Shown one piece after another: positions 28,007 to 33,523 of a stretch of DNA of 64,000 nucleotides. The DNA is from Opitutus sp. ER46 (GTDB taxonomy: Bacteria; Verrucomicrobiota; Verrucomicrobiia; Opitutales; Opitutaceae), in assembly GCF_003054705.1 (NCBI RefSeq), contig NZ_QAYX01000024.1, positions 372,001 through 436,000 on the forward strand, read 5' to 3'. The position numbers and the translations under genes are program-made. The notes under the pieces are model-generated. The model was not told where the DNA came from and searched no databases. It worked only from the letters and a program-made list of their open reading frames with translations. The first letter of the stretch is position 1. The number at the start of each line of letters is the position of its first letter.

Positions 28007-28249
28007 TCGCCTCTGCCTTACCCGCCCGCGGGTTCGCGGCCCCTATTCGGCCAACCCCGCCCCGGCCTGCGTGCCTCTGTGGTTCGGTCGCGCCGCGCCG
28101 CGCGGCGCGCACAAAGCCCCACTTCACGGATTTCGGCCCCGCCGAAATCCGTGTGCGCTATAGGTTGAACCGCGCGCATCCGTGACATCGCGATCGTCGC
28201 CGCGTACAACCAGCGCCCTCCCGCCCTTCGACTCTCGCCCTTACCCGCC
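28007..28249. repeat. Spacer with a perfect 13-bp hairpin and one CCTCTGTGGTTC motif
   Basis: A perfect inverted repeat, CACGGATTTCGGC (28125-28137) and GCCGAAATCCGTG (28141-28153) with a 3-nt loop, sits between the two methyltransferase-like genes. There is no T-tract, so it may be a processing or attenuation structure rather than a classical terminator. About 60 bp upstream a phrase of the CTCTGTG type occurs once (about 28072-28087). Confidence 0.6.
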
Positions 28250-29296
28250 ATGACTCCTTCCCAGTGGTCCACGTTCAAGCGCGCCGCCCGCGGCGAAAAG
28301 CTGCCCCAGATCCCGATGGCCATGATCATCGACAGCCCCTGGCTGCCGGGCTACGTGGGCGTCAGCCACGCCGAGTTTTTCCTCAACCCCGACACGTGGT
28401 TCCGCGCGCACCATCAGGTGCACCAGGAGTTCCCGGACATCACCTTCGTGCCCGGCTGGTGGCCGGAGTACGGCATGGCGGCCGAACCCTCCGCGCTCGG
28501 CGCCAAGATCAAGTTCTGGGAGAACAACACGCCGAGCGATCTGCCGCTGCTCTTCAACATCGAGGACGTCGACCGCCTCCCGCCGTACGAAGTCGAGGCC
28601 GACGCCTTCATGGGGCTCACGCTGCAGCGCATCCGGATGCAGAAGCAGCGCATCTGGGACACCGGCGAAATCCTCCCGATCGTCACCTCGCGCGGTCCGA
28701 TGTGCACCGCCGGGTTCGTGCGCGGCACGACCGAGTTCATGATGGATCTCGTCGAGAAGCCTGAGTACGCGCACAAGCTCCTCGATCTCTGCACGCGCCT
28801 GATCATCGACTGGCTCAAGGCGCAGGCCGCGGCCGTCGGCCGCGATGTCGAGGCCATCTTCCTGCTCGATGACCTCGTGGGTTTCGTCGGCGAGGAGCAC
28901 TACAAGGAGTTCTGCCATCCGTACCTGAAGCGGATCTGCGACGCGTTTCCGGCCGATTGGGTGAAGATTTATCACAACGACGCCAACATTGAGGAGTGCC
29001 TCGAACATCTGCCCGACGTCGGCTTCAACGTGCTCAACTGGGGCAAGCAGACCGACATCGCCGACGTGAAGGCGCGCATCGGTCGCCGCCTGTGTCTCAT
29101 GGGCAATGTGAATCCCCTGGAGGTCGGAGTGCGCGGCACGCCCGAGCAGGTGCGCGCGGCCACGCTCGATGTGCTCGAGAAGAGCGGCGGCGAAAACATC
29201 ATCCTCTCCGTCGGCGGTGGCACGAGCCCCGGCATGCCGCGCGCAAACATCGTCGCGATGCAGTCCGCGCTCGCGGAATTCAACTCGCGGCGGTGA
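28250..29296 (+). CDS. Uroporphyrinogen decarboxylase (UroD) family protein, possible corrinoid-linked methyltransferase
   Basis: The 348-residue protein has the UroD/MtaA-type barrel layout. The C-terminal half contains WVKIYHNDANIEECLEHLPD, then MGNVNPLEVGVRGTPEQVRAATLDVLE, then ENIILSVGGGTSPGMPRANIVAM, all typical of the non-haem branch of the family. Characterised methyltransferases of this branch (MtaA, MtbA) bind zinc through His-X-Cys and a later Cys; here His242 is kept but the following position is Asn and the later Cys is Gly, so that activity is uncertain. It is not a haem-pathway HemE. Neighbours with methyltransferase and corrinoid-reactivation functions make a C1-transfer role the best guess. 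The stop codon lies in the loop of a small hairpin. Confidence 0.75.
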   Translation: MTPSQWSTFKRAARGEKLPQIPMAMIIDSPWLPGYVGVSHAEFFLNPDTWFRAHHQVHQEFPDITFVPGWWPEYGMAAEPSALGAKIKFWENNTPSDLPLLFNIEDVDRLPPYEVEADAFMGLTLQRIRMQKQRIWDTGEILPIVTSRGPMCTAGFVRGTTEFMMDLVEKPEYAHKLLDLCTRLIIDWLKAQAAAVGRDVEAIFLLDDLVGFVGEEHYKEFCHPYLKRICDAFPADWVKIYHNDANIEECLEHLPDVGFNVLNWGKQTDIADVKARIGRRLCLMGNVNPLEVGVRGTPEQVRAATLDVLEKSGGENIILSVGGGTSPGMPRANIVAMQSALAEFNSRR

Positions 29297-29431
29297 CGCC
29301 GCGAAGTGAGCTCGGGGCGGTCGGGCGCGGCGCCCCGAAGTGAAAGTGAAAGTGAGAGTGAGAGTGAAAGTGTGGTCGGCGCACTCGGGCTGACACCCGG
29401 GAGTGAACGCGGGGCTGACTCCCCGAGGTGA
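29287..29431 (+). repeat. Four small hairpin units ending in GAAGTGA, with an embedded GTGAAA array
   Basis: Four units share the form G/C-stem, short loop, stem, then GA(A/G)GTGA: 29287-29310 (GCGGCGGTGACGCCGC, with the UroD stop codon in the loop), 29323-29343, 29384-29406 and 29410-29431 (GGGGCTGACTCCCC). Between the second and third is a hexamer array (GTGAAA/GTGAGA, 29338-29374). The stems differ in sequence but are self-complementary in each unit, suggesting that structure is being kept. Confidence 0.65.
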
Positions 29432-29738
29432 GAGAGAAGGTTGAAGTCGGTGGGAGGTGGGCGCGCGAATGGGGACGGCGTTCGTTAGGATCGCGTGCGG
29501 TCCGCGCCCTTTTCGCGCCCCGATGGGGCGCGGTTTTTCCATCAGGCTGCGTTCGCCTGCTTGCGCGCGAGAGCCCCTTGGGGGCGCGTGAATTTGGCGG
29601 CTGGTCTGCAGCCGGGGCGCGCGCATTCGGTCACCGTGCCTTTGGCACTCCCGGTGTCATTCGCACTGCGGGGCGAATCTTCTCACGTGTCCACCCGCAA
29701 AACCGCGGCCAAACCGACGAGTAGAAGGTGTCGATGGC
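29432..29738. other. Gene-free GC-rich spacer
   Basis: I see no supported gene here. A self-complementary GCGCCCCGATGGGGCGC followed by a short T-run (about 29515-29538) looks like a terminator for the upstream UroD-family transcript, read on the forward strand. The rest shows short GC hairpins only. Confidence 0.5.
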
Positions 29739-29833
29739 TGCAATTATAATTCACGTTCTAGCAACGTCTAACGGGATAATGTCCAGATACTCCGGAATAA
29801 TGTCCGGATACTTTTTCATAATGTCCGGATCTT
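29739..29833 (+). repeat. 95-bp iteron element, copy 2
   Basis: TGCAATTAT at 29739 is followed after 37 bp by three direct repeats of ATAATGTCC(A/G)GATACT at 29776, 29797 and 29818 (both spacings exactly 21 bp). A perfect 9-bp hairpin, GTTTTCGCC/GGCGAAAAC (29836-29856), directly follows. A similar GTTTTCGC/GCGAAAAC hairpin precedes copy 3 of the element. The local base composition is AT-richer than the surroundings. Confidence 0.85.
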
Positions 29834-29886
29834 TTGTTTTCGCCGGCGGCGAAAACAACAGGAGGGCGCGAACGAATTTTGTAGGA

Positions 29887-30327
29887 TTTTCTCGGCGTCG
29901 CGTCGGTTTTTTGTGCGCGCCGTGACGAAGATTGGGGCGGATTCGAATCGGGAATTCGTGAGTTCCGGTCTTCGTCACGGAGTTCACCGAGTTCGGAGGA
30001 GGATACCGAGGACCTGGCCGCGATCACAAGAACGCCGCCACGTACTCCCTGCGAGTGGCTCTCCACTTTCACTTTCACTCTCACCCTCACTCCGAAGGCC
30101 ATTTTTCGTCACGGAGCGCACGGAGTTCGGAGGAGGACACGGAGGAGAACTGACGGAATCCCGCACGAGGCACTCACGAAGTCCTGAACGAACTCTGCGC
30201 GATCTTCGTCACGAAATTCTGGCGGTTTTCCTCCGTGCCCTCCTCCGAACTCGGTGAACTCCGTGACGAAGATCGAGGCGGCTGTTCTTCAGGGAGAAAG
30301 AGGAAGAGTAAGAGGAAGAGTTGTGCG
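29887..30327. repeat. CTCCGTG-type repeats in both orientations with GTGAAA array
   Basis: No gene is visible. A divergent forward copy lies at 29887-29931. Reverse-complement copies lie at 29969-30012 and 30102-30149, and a forward copy at 30236-30272. The last two form an almost perfect inverted repeat of about 45 bp with an 86-nt loop. Between them and the earlier copy is a reverse-complement GTGAAA array (30060-30094) joined to GGCCTTCGGAGTGA, the same composite order as at 26803-26852. A GAGGAA array (30294-30320) lies just after the end of the next (reverse-strand) gene. Confidence 0.8.
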
Positions 30328-31986
30328 CTAGGCGGTGGCGGAGACTGGCTGGAACAGGCAACCTTCGACGAAAATGTCGAAAAACTGCGGGTGCGTTTCG
30401 AGGCGGCGATGCGAGACGCGCTTCACGATTTCCTCGAGTTCCGCGCGGCGCGTGCGCGAAAGCAGCGCGCGCATCGCGCCTTCGATCGACGCATTTCCAA
30501 TCTGCCGAATGCGCGCATCGGGAATGTCGGGAATGAGTCCGATGCGGCGCGCGGAATCGAGATTCAGATGCCGGCCAAAGCCGCCGGCCACGTAGAAGAT
30601 TTCGATGTCCGCAAACGAAACACCGTAGTCGCCCGCCACAATGCGCAGGCCCGCGACGTTCGCGCCCTTGGCCTGCGCGAGCGCATTGATGTCGGCCTCG
30701 CTGAACGTGACGGGCCGCTCGCCCGCGTTGCTCACGACGATCTGCCGCGCGCCGTCGGTGTAGCGACCGATGGGATTAATGCGGTCCGTGCGCTGCAATT
30801 CGCTCAGCAAATCGACGAGCCCCGAGCCGCACAGGCCGTCGGGCGGAGCGTTGTCGATCACGCTGATCGCGAAGGTGCCGTCCTCATTCATGCGCACTTC
30901 CTCGATCGCGCCGGGCAGCGCGGGCATGCCGAACGCGATCTGGCCGCCCTCGAAGGCGGGACCGGCGGGGCAGGACGCCGCGAAGATCTTGTGCCGGTTG
31001 CCAAGCAGCAGCTCGGTGTTGGTCCCGATGTCCATCATCGCCACCACGCGCTCCTCGTGGGCGAGATCGATCGCGAGCAGGCACGCCGCCGCATCGGCGC
31101 CGACGTGGCCGCTGATGATCGGCAAACCGTAAACGCGGGCGCGCGGATGAATCGGCAGCCGCAGGTGGTCGGCGGTGACGCTGACACTGGTTGAGGCGCG
31201 CCGGCCCGCCGCGACCTCGATCTCCGTGATCGATTGGTACGGGCTCTGGCCGATCGGGTGGACGGACAACCCGAAGAACAAGTCGCGCATCGTCGAGTTG
31301 CCGGCGATGACGACCTCGTAGATCGACTGCGGATCGACGGGAAACTCCTGGATCGTGCGGCTGAGATAACCGAGCAGCGCGCGCTGGAGGGCGTGGGTGC
31401 GGTCGACCGAGTCGAAATGGATGCGCGCCATCACATCGGAGCCGCCGAAGCGCTGCGGGTTCTCGAAGGAGGCGTCGGCGACGACGTCGCCGGTCTCGAG
31501 ATTCACGAGCCGGAGCACGACGGTCGTGGTGCCAATGTCGATCGCGAGTCCGTGGAGCGGGCCGGCGCGGCGGTCGATCTCGACGCCCTCGAGGAGCACG
31601 CGGTCGCCCTCGCGCGTGACCGCCGGGTCGAGCGCGGTGCTCGCGCCGGTGGTCGGCAGGTCGGCGGCGTCGCGCTCGATGCGCATCGTGCCGCGCCGCA
31701 TCGTGTGGCAGTGGATCTCGCCTTCCTCGGCCGCGACGCGCGCGCAGCACGCGAGCCGGTAGGACTCGGCGAGATGGGCCTCGTCCGCGGTGGGCGGCGT
31801 GAGTCGCTCCATGCCCGCGGTGACTTCGACGACGCACTCCTTGCAGCGGCCCTGGCGGGCGCAGGAACTCGGCACGTGGACGCCGGCGCCCTCGGCGAGT
31901 TCGAACAGCGAGCGGCCGACCGGGGCGGGGCAGGACCGGTGGTCGATGTGCAGTTGGGCGCTCATGCGGGCCGCCGACACTGGCAT
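30328..31986 (-). CDS. RACo-type reductive activator of corrinoid proteins (2Fe-2S ferredoxin plus ASKHA/DUF4445 domains)
   Basis: The 552-residue protein starts with a ferredoxin domain with cluster ligands Cys42, Cys48, Cys51 and Cys80 or Cys81 (CARQGRCKEC, then ACC). A linker follows, then an actin-like ATPase domain with LAIDIGTTTVVLRLVNLETG, MMDIGTNTELLLGN, and CGSGLVDLLSEL, ending with FYVAGGFGRHLN. RACo/RamA proteins use ATP and an electron to return inactive Co(II) corrinoid proteins to Co(I), so the cell must have a corrinoid methyltransferase. It lies 57 bp after uxuA on the same strand, which suggests co-transcription with uronate catabolism. A start at 31965 is also possible; 31986 fits the C-rich leader pattern. 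Confidence 0.88.
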   Translation of the reverse strand: MPVSAARMSAQLHIDHRSCPAPVGRSLFELAEGAGVHVPSSCARQGRCKECVVEVTAGMERLTPPTADEAHLAESYRLACCARVAAEEGEIHCHTMRRGTMRIERDAADLPTTGASTALDPAVTREGDRVLLEGVEIDRRAGPLHGLAIDIGTTTVVLRLVNLETGDVVADASFENPQRFGGSDVMARIHFDSVDRTHALQRALLGYLSRTIQEFPVDPQSIYEVVIAGNSTMRDLFFGLSVHPIGQSPYQSITEIEVAAGRRASTSVSVTADHLRLPIHPRARVYGLPIISGHVGADAAACLLAIDLAHEERVVAMMDIGTNTELLLGNRHKIFAASCPAGPAFEGGQIAFGMPALPGAIEEVRMNEDGTFAISVIDNAPPDGLCGSGLVDLLSELQRTDRINPIGRYTDGARQIVVSNAGERPVTFSEADINALAQAKGANVAGLRIVAGDYGVSFADIEIFYVAGGFGRHLNLDSARRIGLIPDIPDARIRQIGNASIEGAMRALLSRTRRAELEEIVKRVSHRRLETHPQFFDIFVEGCLFQPVSATA

Positions 31987-32043
31987 GGCGGCGGGGTGGG
32001 TGTCCCGCGGATACTGCGCCGCGGGGCGCCGTTATCAGGCGGA

Positions 32044-33114
32044 TTAATCCGCGCCCGTGAACTTCATCGCGGCCTTCATGTAGCCCATCGCGTAAGCCAT
32101 GCCGGCGTGCCAGGGGGCGCCGCAGGACATCTGCGGGGTATGGTCGGGGATGAGGACGCCCTCGAAGCCGTTGCGCTTCAGGATGTGGAGCACGCGCAGC
32201 ATATCGACGTCACCGTCGTCGATGAACGTCTCCTTGTAGGTGGGGACCTTGCCGCGGACGTTGCGGAAGTGGACGTAGCCGAGCCGGTGCTGGCGGCTGT
32301 ACTGGTCGACGGCCTCGTAGACGTCGCCCTCGGTCATCTCGGCGAGGGAGCCGATGCAGAACTCGAGCTGGTTCGCGGGGCTGGGGTTGAGGTCGATGAG
32401 CTTTTGGTAATACCGCGGCTGGTACACGAGCCGCGGTTGCTGGCGGATGGTCGGCAGCGGCGGGTCGTCGGGGTGGGCGGCGAGTCGGACGCCGGCGGCT
32501 TCGGCGACGGGAAGGACCTCGTCGAGGAAACGCTGGAGCCGGTCCCAGAGCTGCTCGGGCGTGGCGGACGGGACGTTGCCGGCGGGGGCGTTGGGATCGA
32601 CGACCATGTTCCACGCCATGCCGTTGGGCATGGGGGCGTCGTAGGGCCCCTCCATGCCGACGGAGGGCGCCTCGCCACGCGCGTAGTTGCCGCGGGTGCG
32701 GCCAGCGACGCCAGCGACGCTGAAATTGTAGCCCATGATCGGGATGCCGGCCTCGCCGAGCCGGCGGACGAGGGTCTTTACATTCTCGATGTGCTGCGGA
32801 CGGCGGGGGCCGTCGAGGAGCACGTCGTGCCAGTGGGCGGGGTCGAAGTTCTCGATAGCCTCGAGCTTGAGCCCGGCGGCCTCGACCTCGCGGCGGAGGG
32901 CGAGGAGTTCGGCGGTGGTCCAGAGCTGGTGGGGGTCGCCGGCGAGGCCCCAGCCGAAGTCGGTGCCGGTGGGCTGGTCGTCGCGGGAGGCGTGGGCGCC
33001 GCCGCGGAAGTAGTCGACGAGGTGGGCAACGATGTGGGTCGCGCCGGCCTGCCGCGCGAAGAGGAAGTTCTCGCGCGTGAGCATGTGCCGGTAGAGGCCG
33101 AGTCCGAGTTTCAT
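32044..33114 (-). CDS. uxuA: Mannonate dehydratase
   Basis: This 356-residue cytosolic enzyme converts D-mannonate to 2-keto-3-deoxygluconate in the glucuronate pathway. All family signatures are present in order: HPDDPPLP (metal site), NQLEFCIGSLAEM, YVHFRNVRG, TFIDDGDVDMLRVL and LIPDHTPQM. The length matches the Bacillus form (about 360). It is the first gene of an apparent two-gene operon with the corrinoid reactivator. Its substrate would come from (4-O-methyl-)glucuronate released by the GH67 and GH115 enzymes encoded on either side. Other pathway genes (uxaC, uxuB, kdgK) are not in the window. Confidence 0.96.
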   Translation of the reverse strand: MKLGLGLYRHMLTRENFLFARQAGATHIVAHLVDYFRGGAHASRDDQPTGTDFGWGLAGDPHQLWTTAELLALRREVEAAGLKLEAIENFDPAHWHDVLLDGPRRPQHIENVKTLVRRLGEAGIPIMGYNFSVAGVAGRTRGNYARGEAPSVGMEGPYDAPMPNGMAWNMVVDPNAPAGNVPSATPEQLWDRLQRFLDEVLPVAEAAGVRLAAHPDDPPLPTIRQQPRLVYQPRYYQKLIDLNPSPANQLEFCIGSLAEMTEGDVYEAVDQYSRQHRLGYVHFRNVRGKVPTYKETFIDDGDVDMLRVLHILKRNGFEGVLIPDHTPQMSCGAPWHAGMAYAMGYMKAAMKFTGAD

Positions 33115-33204
33115 GGGCGGTGGAAAAGCCCCGGACGCTAGCCGCCCCCGCCCCTCCGCGCCACGCCTTTTCCCGCGCGAAGATTAGACCTCCTCGGCCC
33201 TGCA

Positions 33205-33450
33205 CTACGCGGTGGCTGTGGCCAGCGGAGGGTGTTTCGACACTGTGTCGGGTTCCTGCGCTTGGGCGGAGGGCCGCGCGTGCGCGTCGGAGGGACGGGG
33301 CAGCAAGATGCGGATCCGGGTGCCAACGCCGCATTCCGAGGCGATGAAGAACCGGCCGCCAAACTGCTTCGTGATGTAGAACGCCTTCGTGAGGCCGAAG
33401 CCGCCGCCCATCGTGCGCACGGCGGCGACGTTGCTGGACGTCCAAGTGCT
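33205..33450 (-). pseudogene. Remnant of a sensor histidine kinase (end of HATPase domain)
   Basis: The reverse strand reads GGGFGLTKAFYITKQFGG and then FFIASECGVGTRIRILLPRP, which is the G2 box to the C-terminus of a HATPase_c domain. Nothing like the H-box, N-box or sensor domains is found upstream: the reading frame runs into sequence next to the GH31 start. About 50 residues of recognisable kinase remain, so this is most likely a decayed fragment. The rest of the 33115-33523 spacer holds no other gene. Confidence 0.6.
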
Positions 33451-33523
33451 TCGGGCTGGCTGGGAGGACGGACTAACCTAAGTTGGGCGCGATTTCGCGC
33501 GGTGTGCTTCTGCGCTCAACCCC

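Noticed and set aside
28250-29296. HemE (uroporphyrinogen decarboxylase of haem synthesis)
   Set aside because: The N-terminal substrate-binding motif of HemE (RQAGR type) is absent and the neighbours point to methyl transfer.
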